From positions 994,890 to 1,058,889 of the forward strand of contig JAJEKV010000077.1 in NCBI GenBank assembly GCA_021234155.1: 64,000 nt of DNA. Direction: 5' to 3'. Below are positions 22,391-32,955 of the stretch, piece by piece. Each line of letters starts with the position of its first letter. Position 1 is the first letter of the stretch. The DNA comes from Isoetes taiwanensis (Eukaryota; Streptophyta; Lycopodiopsida; Isoetales; Isoetaceae). Below the pieces are notes generated by a model. The model did not search any database. It worked only from the letters and a program-made list of their open reading frames with translations, and was not told the DNA's origin. The translations under genes were made by a program, and so were the position numbers.

Positions 22391-24026
22391 ACCATGATCA
22401 AGTTTTGAGTATAACAGAAGACCCTTGTGTTCCCAGAACATTTGAAGAGGTGTTGAATTCACCAGAAAAGGAAAAATGGATGGAAGCAATGAATGAAGAG
22501 ATGGAATCCTTTAATGATACACACACATATGAGTTAGAGGAGCATACAGCAGACAAGCATATAATAGGAAGCAAATGGCTATATAAACTGAAAACAAATG
22601 CAGATGGAAGTCTGAAATATAAAGCCAGATTGGTGGCTCAGGGGTTTACTCAGAAAAAGGGTAAGGATTATGATGAAACTTACTCCCCAATTGTCAAATT
22701 GACAAGCCTCAGAATGTTGTTAAGCATAGCAAATGCTTTAGACCTCGAGTTACATCATATGGATGTAAAGACTGCCTTTCTAAATGCAAAATTAGAGGAG
22801 ATTGTATATCTAAGACAACCTTTTGGGTTTGAACAAGGGAAAAACAAAATATGGAAGTTAAATAGAGCTGTCCATGGGCTCAAGCAGTCACCAAGGGAAT
22901 GGTACAACTGCATTGATCAGTTTCTCAGAGAACAAAGCTTTGAAAAATTACAAAATGATAACTTGTACAGGTTTAGAAATGGAAAAGAATATTGCATCAT
23001 TGCACTTTATGTGGATGATTGCATTATAGCAGCAAATAGCATTTCTTGTTTAGATCAGTGTAAGAAAATTCTCAAGAACAGATTTAGAATGACAGATCTT
23101 GGAGAATTGAAGCATTTTCTTGGAATAGAAGTTACTAGAGATAGAGGGAAAGGTTGTTTGAAGCTCACACAACACAGGCATATCGAAAACATGCTGAAAA
23201 GATTTAATCTTGAGCATGCCAACTCAGCTAAAACTCCTATAGTTCCAGGGCATAAACTTACAGCAGATATGGAAATATCAGAAGTTGAAAAGAAAGAGAT
23301 GGAAGAAATACCTTATCGATCTCTTATAGGCTGTCTACTCTATTTGGCTAATAATACAAGGCCTAAAATTGCCTATGCAGTCAACATACTCAGCAGAAGA
23401 AACCATAATCATAGTAAGCTACATTGGACAGCTGGGAAAAGAGTACTGAGGTACTTAAAAGGGACATCAGATCATGGTATAAATTACAGTTCAAAAAATT
23501 TAACTTTGGAAGCATTTAGTGATGCAGATTGGGGAGGTGATCTCAGTGGCAGGAGATCAACTTCAGGTTATGTCATAATGTTAGGAGGAGGTGCAATAGC
23601 CTGGAGAACAAAAAAACAAAGTGCTATAGCCATGTCCACAGCTGAAGCAGAATATTCTGCTGCATCATTAGTTGCTAAGGAAATTGCTTGGTCAAGAAGG
23701 TACTTAATGAGTTAGACTGTTTGCAAGAAAATCCCACTCAGATTTGTACTGACAGCCAAAGCTGCATGGCTATTGCCAAAAATCCAGTTGATCATGAGAG
23801 GACCAAACATATTGAGTTAAACATTCATTTCATAAAAGATTTAGCTGCAAAATCGTATATTCAAATGACTTATGTCAATACAGCAGATCAAACAACAGAT
23901 ATATTCACTAAGGCTCTTGTTGAAAATAAGTTTATCAAGTTCAGAGAGTCCATGAATGTTACAGGAAATACATGCACTGCATATTCAGTTAAGAAGACAG
24001 TTCAGTTTGCTGAAACTTTACATTAA
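22391..24026 (+). pseudogene. Copia C reverse transcriptase and RNase H
   Basis: The frame to 23712 starts with FEEVLNSPEKEKWMEAMNEE and GSKWLYKLKTNADGS. It continues with KARLVAQGFTQKKGKDYDET, HHMDVKTAFLNAKLEE and ALYVDDCIIAANS (catalytic YVDD intact), then LGIEVTRDRGKGCLKLTQ and RSLIGCLLYLANNTRP. RNase H begins with AFSDADWGGDLSGRRSTSG and IAMSTAEAEYSAAS. A single missing base near 23690 shifts the frame, and the C-terminus continues at 23688-24026 with ICTDSQSCMAIAKNP and KHIELNIHFIKD. Apart from that shift the domain is essentially complete. Confidence 0.88.
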
Positions 24027-24055
24027 GCAATGATCAGGAAAATACAGGAATATAT

Positions 24056-24068
24056 GATGAAGGAGGAG
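24056..24068 (+). other. Polypurine tract of Copia C
   Basis: GATGAAGGAGGAG lies directly before the 3' LTR start TGTTGG. Confidence 0.8.
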
Positions 24069-24498
24069 TGTTGGAATTGACAAGTTGTTCATCATATATT
24101 GGAGCATATAAGGTATGCATGCACTCATAGTTTTATTAACCTAGGTTATTATAATCCACAAACCTAGGTCTACATGTGAGTAAATTATTCAATGGTTATC
24201 CAACCATTATTGTATATTAAAATATTTCTAAAGTTGATGAGAAGGTCATGGCTATCGAAATGGAGCCAAAACCATTTAAATAAGGCCAACTCATTGTCGG
24301 CCTATCCTAACGGCTTAACCGTCGATCAGAAGCCCGGGATTGCTCTGTATATAATACTCAGACCTTGAACATAATGGCATGGTGAAATTCGGCACAAATT
24401 CAGTCTTGTAACATCATTCAAATTGGTTTTGAAGGAGATATATTGAAATCATTATCTAGATTGTTATTGTGACTAAGGCAACTTCATTTGTTTCATCA
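24069..24498 (+). repeat. 3' LTR of Copia C, internally deleted
   Basis: 430 bp against 566 bp in the 5' LTR. The 139-bp segment following CATCATTCAAA is missing. It ends TTTCATCA, followed by the CCGAA target copy. Confidence 0.9.
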
Positions 24499-24503
24499 CC
24501 GAA

Positions 24504-24600
24504 ATCGATGTTGGTGCAGAGGCCTGAACTGCAGATGGATTGGAACTAGAGCTAGAACCCGCAAATCAAAATGATCTAGTACGCAATCAATATGTGGATT
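24504..24600 (-). other. Protease-RT spacer of chromovirus A, resumed
   Basis: ATGTTGGTGCAGAGGCCTGA and the following bases match the reverse complement of A' at 6985-7020. The host element therefore continues directly after Copia C. Confidence 0.7.
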
Positions 24601-24612
24601 ATGTAGCTCGAG

Positions 24613-25047
24613 TCAGGGCAAACCCAAGACTACTGGCGCATGTGTGCTAGCGATGAGATTGAAGAAAATGCTACAAGAAGCTCCCTCGAACAAAACCTGA
24701 AGAGGTGCAGTACATTCTGTGACTGCACCCGAGGAGATCTCCCGTCCATCAATCACTTTGACAAAACTGGAATGCTCAATCTTGCTTCTAGGGATGGCGT
24801 GCTTACTGGCAAATGCACTATCCATAAAACAAGCATTTGCATGACAATCAAGTTGCGCCAACGCTTCCAACCTTCCAACCTCTGATGATATAGAGACGAA
24901 AAATGCCTTACTGACCCTATCCGATGGAATAAACATGTCAAGAAGTGTGGAAGGAGTCTGAGAAAAGGCGGTCAGCCGACGAGATACTCCTACTACTCGC
25001 ACTGGTCCTTGAAGTTTTCTGGCTGATTTGGGCGCTTCACAGGGCAT
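24613..25047 (-). pseudogene. Chromovirus A retropepsin, active site altered
   Basis: One 144-codon minus-strand frame. It reads RVVGVSRRLTAFSQTPSTLL, FIPSDRVSKAFFVSI, then ALAQLDCHANACFMDSAFA and ends in APVVLGLP. In A' the active site reads QLDSGATA. Here it is QLDCHANA, so the conserved Ser and Gly after the catalytic Asp are lost and the enzyme cannot be functional. The upstream end joins the zinc knuckle of Gag (about 25050-25110), which has Cys residues in a CCHC-like arrangement but is also frame-damaged. Confidence 0.7.
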
Positions 25048-25049
25048 CT

Positions 25050-25870
25050 ACGAGCGATATGACCAATTCCTCTACAGTAGAGGAAAAGATTGACCTCTCT
25101 CCAGTGCTACTTCTCAACGGCAGATAACGGTCCTCGAACTGCCCGATCAATCTGCATAGGCTCGGGGTTCACCTGCCGGATTCTACGATGAGGCCCGGGA
25201 CCGTGATTGGAAAAACTTGACTACGTCTCTCTTGCCTATGTTCGAAGAGCCGATTATCACAACGAACTGCAAATCTGATGGCTTCTTCCAAAGTCTGAGG
25301 GTCCTCCATAGACAACAACATATCTTTGACATCCTCACATAACCCCCATCGAAAACAATCTCGAAGTGCAACATCATCCCAGGCTGTATCTACAACAATT
25401 TGACGAAATTCCGATGCAAATTCTGAAGCTGTACGAGAGCCTTACCTTAGATTGCAAAGTTTTGTGACTGTTAGGCGTTGACGATCGGTGTCTCCAAAGC
25501 ATGCCTCAAGCTCAAGCAAAATCTTGCAACTCTGGGGCTCCTTTCTTCAATAAGGGAGCAAACCAACTTAGAGCTGGCCCTGTGAAGAGAGAACCAATCA
25601 GCTCAACTTGCTCCTGGGCCGTGGGATATCTATGAGGGTGGAGCTGGATCACAAGCCTGATCTGATTCAAAAAACCACGAAACTTGGACCGAGTGCCGTC
25701 AAACTTCTCTGGCAGGCTAATCTTAGGCTCTGATAGCCTCAATCCAGAACTAGAAGCGGATTCATGTGAAGTAACACGTTCCTTAAGCTCTTTATTGTCC
25801 AACTGCAACTGCTGGCATACTTGAACAAGCTGTTGGACCTGCTGTAATAAAGTCGAAACCTCCTCTATAG
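25050..25870 (-). pseudogene. Chromovirus A Gag
   Basis: It starts with a Gln/Leu-rich coiled-coil-like segment (LLQQVQQLVQVCQQLQ, about 25860-25800). Minus 25808-25512 then gives KISLPEKFDGTRSKFRGFLN, QIRLVIQLHPHRYPTAQEQV and SLFTGPALSWFAPLL, the conserved capsid start of Ty3/gypsy Gag. After a frame change the stretch 25500-25200 gives ASEFASEFRQIVVDTAW, CFRWGLCEDVKDMLLSM and AVRCDNRLFEHRQE, the usual capsid C-terminal motifs. The 'PHRYPT...GPALSWFAPLLE' form is typical of fungal and Tcn1-like elements. I see no intact initiator ATG. Confidence 0.75.
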
Positions 25871-25954
25871 ATATAAAATCACCAAATATGAGTAAAAAAA
25901 ATGTCTAGGATCAGAGCAGGCAAGAACTGGTAAGAGATTCTGGTTCAAACTGTC

Positions 25955-26010
25955 ATGAACTACGCAAAAACAAGGAAAATACCCCGGGGGATGCACCTCT
26001 ATATATGGAC
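25955..26010 (-). repeat. Truncated 5' LTR remnant of chromovirus A
   Basis: The minus strand contains CCATATATAGAGGTGCATC and TATTTTCCTTGTTTTTG. These match, much closer together, the promoter and terminal parts of LTR A' (about 7479-7500 and 7665-7682). The rest of the 5' LTR is missing or unrecognisable. Confidence 0.5.
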
Positions 26011-26371
26011 GGATGGCATGTGCGTTCGAGGGGCCACAGAAAAACCCTTGTATACGGCTTTTTGGAGTAGAAAAACCCATACCATACAGTTTTTCGAACT
26101 AACATACAATATAGCCCCTATCCGTAGATTTACGATTGATTGTACCAAATTATATAATCCCTTTCCGACTTTGTACCTTTTGTGAGGACATAGGTCTAGG
26201 GTTCCATTTAGAGGCCACATATGCTTGCATGGACCCTTATGGACCTTGGTCACGTTGAGTTGGTCACGTTCCAGGGTAAACATGGCACATTGATCACGGG
26301 GTCTATGCAACAGAGGAGGTGAATAATCGAAATATTTTTCCCATTACACCATTGGACTTGAGAACTAGCTT

Positions 26372-26610
26372 AGAATGCTATTAGAATGAAATGCTATTAG
26401 AATGATGTATGAGAACTATGGTATTGAAATATGGTATTGAAATAGGGAAATATGAAAACTATTGTATTGAAATATGGTATTGAACTATGAGAACTATTGA
26501 ACTATGGTATTGAGAACTATTGAAATATGGTATTGAGAACTATTGAACTATGCTATTGAGAACTATGAGAACTATTGAAATATGGTATTGAGAACTATGG
26601 TATTAAAAGA
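26372..26610. repeat. Degenerate tandem repeat, GAACTATTGAAATATGGTATT-like
   Basis: Irregular alternation of GAACTAT(T/G), GAAATATGG and TATTGA blocks over about 240 bp, with no fixed unit length. It resembles a microsatellite-derived expansion. Confidence 0.75.
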
Positions 26611-26679
26611 TCTTATACACGGTAGAAGGCAAAATTTTAGGGCGCCAATTAGAAACGATTTTAGGCTATTTACATTTAA

Positions 26680-27281
26680 GCAGCATAATGAGAAATGCAA
26701 CCAATTTTGAGGATCTTATCCACGCTCCTAAACTGATGACTGGGCATTTATTCTTCTTTAAAGAAGCAACATCAGAATGCAAATCATCCATAGTAATGGT
26801 AGATTCTAGCAGAGTACGTTGTTGTAGGGTAGATAAAAGGAGGGATCTTAAAAACCTCCTTCTGTATATCCTCCTGGAAGAGTAAAAGGCACTCAACAAA
26901 GAAAGAGAAATGATAAAAAAGAAATTGCTTTAACTGTGCAACACCGATAATTTTTGAGACATCAGATAGAAGCAACAAAAAATTCAGTACATATCTTCTC
27001 TTGGCAGCTTTAAAAAAGAAGTGAGAGCACCTATTTCCCAAATTGAACCAATCCAAGCCAGCCGTAATGCAAGCTTGAGTCTTATTTTTGCCAATATTCC
27101 TTTCTCTCGAAGACTTGATGAAGGGATAAATCTTGCATGCATCAATATAATCACCACCTTTCTCAAAATCGTTAGTTGAAAGAACGCCGCCCACGCCAGC
27201 AACTAGACTTTCTAACTTCCACATTCGTCGCCCACATTCATTGCACCTTTGTTGTGTGGTCTTTGCAAAGAGTAGCTTCAA
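26680..27281 (-). pseudogene. LINE fragment (endonuclease-RT linker region)
   Basis: The 165-codon minus frame from 27281 reads GLDWFNLGNRCSHFFFKAAK. This corresponds to the 'NWLKxGDxNTKFFHxxAxxRR' hallmark that precedes RT in plant L1 elements. Downstream, in another frame (26780-26700), TMDDLHSDVASLKKNKCP resembles the 'T.EEI..AV..L...KSPGPDG' entry to the RT domain. The palm is missing. No longer ORF or 3' tail is present nearby. Confidence 0.55.
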
Positions 27282-28127
27282 TAAAATTAGCTTATTCTTT
27301 TATCAAATGGCAAACGGCACTATGCACTGCTTGTGAACGACACAACCATCCTCTAATTTCTTGAGCGCTCCTATGTCCCCACTGCTTAGCAAAGGATTTA
27401 ACGGCTAAGCAACAACACCACTAGCAACATCAGACATACCTCGAAGATGAGAAAATATAGAGACTTGCAGCCAATAGTAAACTCAGGGTCTGATAGATGT
27501 TGAGTGTTAAGCTTGAAATAAGTTCTTGCAGTACGTATATGTACTGGCATTGTAATAGAAAACCATTGTGGATTGTGATAAAATATGGAAACTATCCAAC
27601 ATATTTGTGCTTCACAAGTTACCCAGCAAGCCAGCAACTATTACATTATAATAACCATGATGGTGTCGAGTGTATCTACTTGGTCCAGTCCATCAATCTT
27701 GAAAGAATCTTGATACACTTATTTATAGAGAACACCTCTGCCAATTGAATTTCGTACGGGAGATAATTGGATATTCTAGAACTTGCTTAAGCCAATTTTT
27801 TACTTCTAGAGCCTAGTTGCACTTACTAGAAACCAACACAACTACCATGCTGATACTATTAGATGACTATAAGGATGAACTAGAACACGAGGTATACAAA
27901 TACTATAGAGGACCTTTCAAGTAGCCTCAAGAAGCAGATTTACATACAATTCCGGCTGAGAATAAATTGTTGCCTGTTAAATGTCATAAGTTGTCTTTAG
28001 CCTAATCTTGCAAAAAAAAGCATATAATCTAGCAAGTAAAGCATTTATGTTATATCCAGATTATTGACTTACAACGAAATAAGCAATATGCCTCGATAAA
28101 CTACCAAAACGACCCATTTGCCCTATC

Positions 28128-28304
28128 TCACCGAAGCATTAATAATAAATCTCACCGAAGCACTTGCTCTAGTTTATGGGTTGTAGCATTAAAAATAAAT
28201 CTTAGTGAAGCATTGTAGGGTATTGAATATTTATTAGCTCCATTTTATGGGCTGCAACTATAAAAATCAGTGAAGCATTGTAGGGTATTGAATATTTATT
28301 AGCA
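28128..28304. repeat. Tandem repeat, ~65-bp unit
   Basis: AGTGAAGCATTGTAGGGTAT and the following ATTGAATATTTATTAGC occur at 28204 and 28269. An earlier diverged copy begins near 28140 (CTCACCGAAGCA). Confidence 0.75.
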
Positions 28305-28710
28305 GAAGTAGATATCACTTTCATTATGGATCATACCACCTTCATCATAGTTGTGGTCCTTGTAAAGTCTTAGTGTATTAGATAAATGACATATTACGTT
28401 CAATGGCAATGTGAAAAGTGCAATAGATGTCAAAAATAGAAGTGATCCAGTTGAATTATAGAAAGATAAAAGCAAATTATTAATAAAAGAAAAAGCTCTC
28501 TAGTCAAATTGCTTGCCTAGCCTTGGCCTATAGGTATGTATTAATATTTTTCACACTTCTATGATATCTTACATGGTTCCCAAAAATTTGCTTCCCATGG
28601 ACAATGCTAAACAATTGATTGACAGACGACATGACGTGGGTGGTGATAAACATTCGAATTGACGCAACCCATGCATGTGCAGCATACAAAGAGACAAAAT
28701 GTGGACTCGA

Positions 28711-28798
28711 TGGTGTTAAAGGTATTTCTCTTTCTTCTGATCCTTTGCATGCATTGGTGTTAAAGGTATTTCTCTTTCTTCTGATCCTTTGCATGCAT
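28711..28798. repeat. Perfect tandem duplication, 44-bp unit x2
   Basis: TGGTGTTAAAGG through GCATGCAT occurs at 28711-28754 and again at 28755-28798 without differences. The duplication is therefore recent, or an assembly duplication. Confidence 0.9.
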
Positions 28799-29494
28799 TG
28801 ATTTCTATCACGTGGGTTCCAGGGATCAGAGTTCTATAAGATACATAAGCGCTTAAAAATTGGCATCAAATGTCCTAACCTTTATGCCTCAAAAGCAGAG
28901 TGGAAGCCCACCATTCCTCACCTATAAAGATGCATATATCAAGTAGAGGATTTCTATGTTCACATAGATTGGATCTTTGTTGTTGGCATGTAGAAGCCCT
29001 TAGTATCCTTATCTCATAAAAGAATATATGTTTTCTCCCTTACATCTCTCTCTTGTAAGGAATACTCTGCATATTTTGACTGCATAATTTGTCGTACAAT
29101 GTCGTATTACAACCGTTACGGTGTTCAATAAATCACAAATCATCATGTACTACGCGCCAAGATGATAAAATACCCTACTAGTACCAAATACAAAGTACAC
29201 AATTCATGTATTTAAAACAATTGCCACCTACATCACTTCTAAATATCGTCCTCATACACAAAATAATTTATCATCTCTTCTACACACCTTCATTTTGTGG
29301 TTTATTTTTTTGTCTTCTTTTCCTTGTTCCTTTTCTCACTTAGAAATTGAGCCTTGTTTCTTTCCCCTCATCATTTTGCTTTCCTTCTTCCCATTACAAT
29401 GCAAATTGTTAAAATAATGATCAATGATGTGAGAATTTATAATACTTTGACCTTTTCAAGTCAAACGAGTTCTTCAAGTAGAATCTAAATATTC

Positions 29495-29570
29495 GAGTTA
29501 ATTGCTAACTTTGCACATCATGGTATGGAAAGGAGTTAATTTCTAACTTTGCACATCATGGTTTGGAAAG
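29495..29570. repeat. Tandem duplication, 38-bp unit x2
   Basis: GAGTTAATTGCTAAC and the following CATCATGG(T)ATGGAAAG are repeated from 29533 with two substitutions. Confidence 0.85.
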
Positions 29571-30399
29571 GCGAGACGTCGGGGTCGAAACAAAGGTAAG
29601 GTTGGGCTTACTAGAAGCTTGACCTGTTGTTGAAAGTCAGAGCTTGCTTTGATGGGAATCTTCTCGAATGCAAGACATTATACAGTTGTTCTATACAATT
29701 GTAAGCATCCAGATGATGGAATCAATGTAACTCATTGGGAATAACTAAGACTGTACTCTAGGTTAAGGACCATGGATGTGGAATTTCACAAACCACACTA
29801 TTTCTACTAATTCAATAATGCTAGAAAACCCAGGGCCACACCATTGTTTAGAGAGATGCAATCTTTGATCCGTGAATCGAAGAAAATGGTATCCAAGACG
29901 TGTAAGTTCGGAGGCGAAGCGTCACCTTTTCAAACATGAAGCATTATTAAAATCCTGGACATGCAACTTTTTCCTTTTGAGATCAATGAATGGGTCATTA
30001 TGGATGACCATAGAAATCAGAACCAAGAGCCATGCAACATCCATTGAATTTAACAGCTCAAGACAACAATCATGCAACTTTATTCAATAGTCAGGCTCAT
30101 GTGCAAAACTTTCCGATAGAACAAACAAAAGGGACCAAGGGAAAAAGTGCTTGTTTCCTTGGGAAGGAAAAAGTAGACCTCCACCTCTATGTGCACACAA
30201 AAACATGCAAAGGGATAAAGAACCAACACAAGAGACAAAGGGGGGGCCTAACAGATGGTGGAAAATAAGCAATACAAAACTGAAAAGAAAGGAAATACGG
30301 TATAGGACAGTATAATGGTATAATGGTGTCAGGCAGGGGATGCAGGCTACATACAAAGGAAGGAAACAAAAGAAAGTATAAGAAATGGATAGATGGTGG

Positions 30400-32902
30400 C
30401 CTAGCATGTAAGGTTAGAACAAGCAGGTAAAAAAACAGAGCTGCAGAGGTGAGAGAAAGGAAGGAAAAATTAGTCAGTCTGAAGGTCAGAAAAGAAGAAG
30501 CCTCTACCAGAAAGGGGTCCTCAGCCAAGCATTATCACCATTCTTCTAGTCAGTTCATAGTACCTTCTTTTGCCAAAATCAACCCCTCTCTCTCTCTCTT
30601 CCACCAGCTCAAAATCAAGTACCTAAATTTGACCCTTTCTCTCTCTGGACATTTTCAGTGTACAACTTATATTACTAACTCCTATGCTTATCTTTCACTT
30701 CTCTGTTTCCTATGCTAAAAACAGAGCTTTCCCTTTGAAGCAGAGCTTTCCCTTTGTTTGCAGTGTGCCAGGACTGATAATGGCCTTGTTCTCACTTGAA
30801 ACAGATAGATTCTGGCTGGTTATTTTTGACATTTTTGTCATCACACCTTTTTTCTACTCTGCTAAAACCAGAGCTTTCTCTATACATACACTGATTTAGA
30901 GGATATCATTGTGCCATGTTGCCATGTTCCATTTGGCTATTCAAATATGGCACTTTTCAGCTCTGAACTAAATTTTCATGCAAAAAAAAGACATTACTCT
31001 GGCCTAGGACTTTGTACTTTCTCACTCTTCATTAAATTTCATTGCTAAAAACTTACTAAAAACCTCCAGGGCCTTGCAAAGGGACATACTTTCTGCTTGT
31101 GTGTCATGGAGCTGAGCTGCCAAGCACATTGTGAGGCAGAAAACAAAGGGGTTAAACAAAGAAGATAGAATAAAAACCTGAGCAGCTCTCTCTAAGCTGA
31201 TATGGTATGGCAGGAAAAGGGTGTGGAGGCAGATATGCAAAATCAGCAAAATGGCAGAGTCTCTAAACAAAGCCAATAGCAGGCTTAGATTGCACAAGAA
31301 AAAATGGTGAAAAGGGGCCAAGTGGCAAAGGTTTTCCTGCATATTTTGATTGATTGATTGATAGATAGCTCTAGAGGCCAGGGCAGGAGAAAAAGAGGCT
31401 AAAAATAACTCAGAAAGAAAACAGCCTCAGAAAACAAGAAAAAGGAAAAACAAGAGGCTATGTTTTAGAGTTAGAAACGTGTGTGTAGTCAGTAATACCG
31501 TGCAGCAGGGACTGTCTGTAGAAGGTAGACTTTCAGTTAAGAAGGGCCTGGTCTTCTCTTCTTCTTCTTTAGCCTATACTTGCATTTTACACAGCTTTAT
31601 AGCCGAACCTAGTCTCCTGTGTAAGCAGAAAAAAAAACCCTCACCTTTTTATCTCTTTTGCTTTCTTGCTCCAGCTTGTTGTTATTCTTCACGTCCCCAA
31701 AAACTGAGCTCCTTCCTGGAGCCAAACGCTGCTTCAGAACTCAAAAAACCATTTCTGATCCCAGTCCTTGCCCTGATTGATACGATTCGAACTCCAAAAA
31801 ATGGTTCTCTTCTGATTCTGAATCTGCACCTCTGAAGCAATCCCTTCCTTCTCTTTTCTTCGGTCGGACTTGGATCTGAGAGCCCTTTCTTACAAGCAAA
31901 ACAACTATTCATAGCAAAGAACTCTCAACTCACGTCTTCCGAAAACTCCCAAAGGCCAAGACAATACACGCTTTGTCTTTCCTTTATATCATTGCCCTCT
32001 TCATTGCCTTGCTTCGATTTCTTTTCTGTCCCTGTGCTAGACGTGTCGAATCCGATCCTTTTCTTTTGTGTAAGATGGATTTTGCCGAAGTGGGCTCGCC
32101 TTAATTGTCCCATTTAAGCTTTGAGATTTGTCGTATAGAGCTCTCACACGAAAGGGCTGCGTCATGCGGTGAAGCAAGCAAAAATGGCTCAAATCAGATA
32201 GCTATGGTGGGCTGAAAATCCGTTTTAAGCAGTTTGGTTTTGTGGGTTTTATTCGTTTGCTCCGCTTCTGCGGCAGAAGGCACGAGAGAAAAGGCTTAGA
32301 ATTCATGGTTCATTATAGTTGGGTCGGCAAGCTTTTGGGCGAAAGAGATAGGCTATGGCGGAAATTTAAGAAATGGTAAAGTCCTCCTTCTTCAGCAGAC
32401 GCATGGCAGTAATGAAGATCTAGATCAGAATTTTTCATTCCTGCAAAACTGCCCAGATGCGAGAAGATTCAACTCTGCAACGCAAATTCTTCCGCATCAT
32501 TTTTTATTGGCCTTGATCATCAGAATCGTTTTTTAGCAACTCCGGCGAAGAAGAAGAAAGACTTGGTGGGTTAGTTCGGATCAATCCGGGAGGAGGCGAT
32601 GGCGTGTGGATGCCAGGCAATTCAGAAATAAGATAGCTTCGGAGCTTTTTTTTTCTTTTCCTTGTTCTTTTTTAAGCCTTAGATTAAGTTTGATTGATTT
32701 GGTGTACACAGCAGCATTGCGGAACTACCTACGCTGCAGCGACAGCTCAAGATTATGAAGGATTTCTTCCACTCCGCCATGCATGATTGTGTTATAGGGC
32801 ACCTTCTCCAAGAAAGAAGCCGGAGCCTAGGCTTATATCTTGTGCTTGCTTTTGAATTGGGTGCTACAAATTTCATGCAGATTTCCAGAGGCAGATATTT
32901 CT
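30400..32902 (+). promoter_or_regulatory. Probable promoter and 5' leader of the bHLH gene
   Basis: No coding motif. Composition shifts to pyrimidine-rich tracts on the plus strand (for example 30585-30602, 31555-31572, 31830-31860), as is common in plant leaders. A good 3' splice-site-like sequence with a long T tract ends at 32710 (32648-32710), so a leader intron is possible, but I could not choose its donor. The transcription start is not determinable by eye. Confidence 0.4.
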
Positions 32903-32955
32903 ATGTTACAAACTTCCCAGTGGAGGAACGGATCCGTGGGCTGCTCCAGGGATAG
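32755..32955 (+). promoter_or_regulatory. Upstream ORF overlapping the bHLH start
   Basis: ATG at 32755 opens 66 codons ending in TAG at 32955, in a different frame from, and overlapping, the proposed main ATG at 32903. If the leader contains this ATG it should reduce translation of the bHLH protein. Several other ATGs lie further upstream. Confidence 0.5.

Larger units (their letters stand above)
20099..24498 (+). mobile_element. Ty1/Copia retrotransposon C, nested in chromovirus A
   Basis: This 4.4-kb element has LTRs (20099-20664 and 24069-24498), a primer binding site (20667-20678), a shortened gag start, GAG-pre-integrase, integrase, RT and RNase H in Copia order, and a polypurine tract (24056-24068). 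It is the best-preserved mobile element here. Damage consists of a gag/protease deletion, two stop codons (near 21259 and 22181), a frameshift before about 22390 and a 1-nt frameshift near 23690. LTR identity is high by eye (about 98% outside one deletion), so the insertion is young compared with A. Confidence 0.9.
8777..26010 (-). mobile_element. Ty3/gypsy chromovirus A, split by elements B and C
   Basis: Minus-strand parts, in coding order, are: 5' LTR scrap (about 25955-26010), Gag (25050-25870), protease (24613-25047), spacer (19850-20093 plus 24504-24600), RT and RNase H (18516-19747), integrase (9660-10660), chromodomain (9300-9643), polypurine tract (9274-9289) and 3' LTR (8777-9273). 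The gag-PR-RT-RH-IN-chromodomain order is that of chromoviruses. Element B cuts RNase H from integrase, and Copia C cuts the spacer. Frameshifts, an altered protease active site and a deletion in RNase H show it is dead. Removing B and C leaves roughly 5.1 kb. Confidence 0.8.
27282..30400. other. Intergenic, no gene recognised
   Basis: AT-rich, with short ORFs lacking motifs. It contains three small tandem duplications (listed separately) and otherwise nothing identifiable. Confidence 0.45.
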
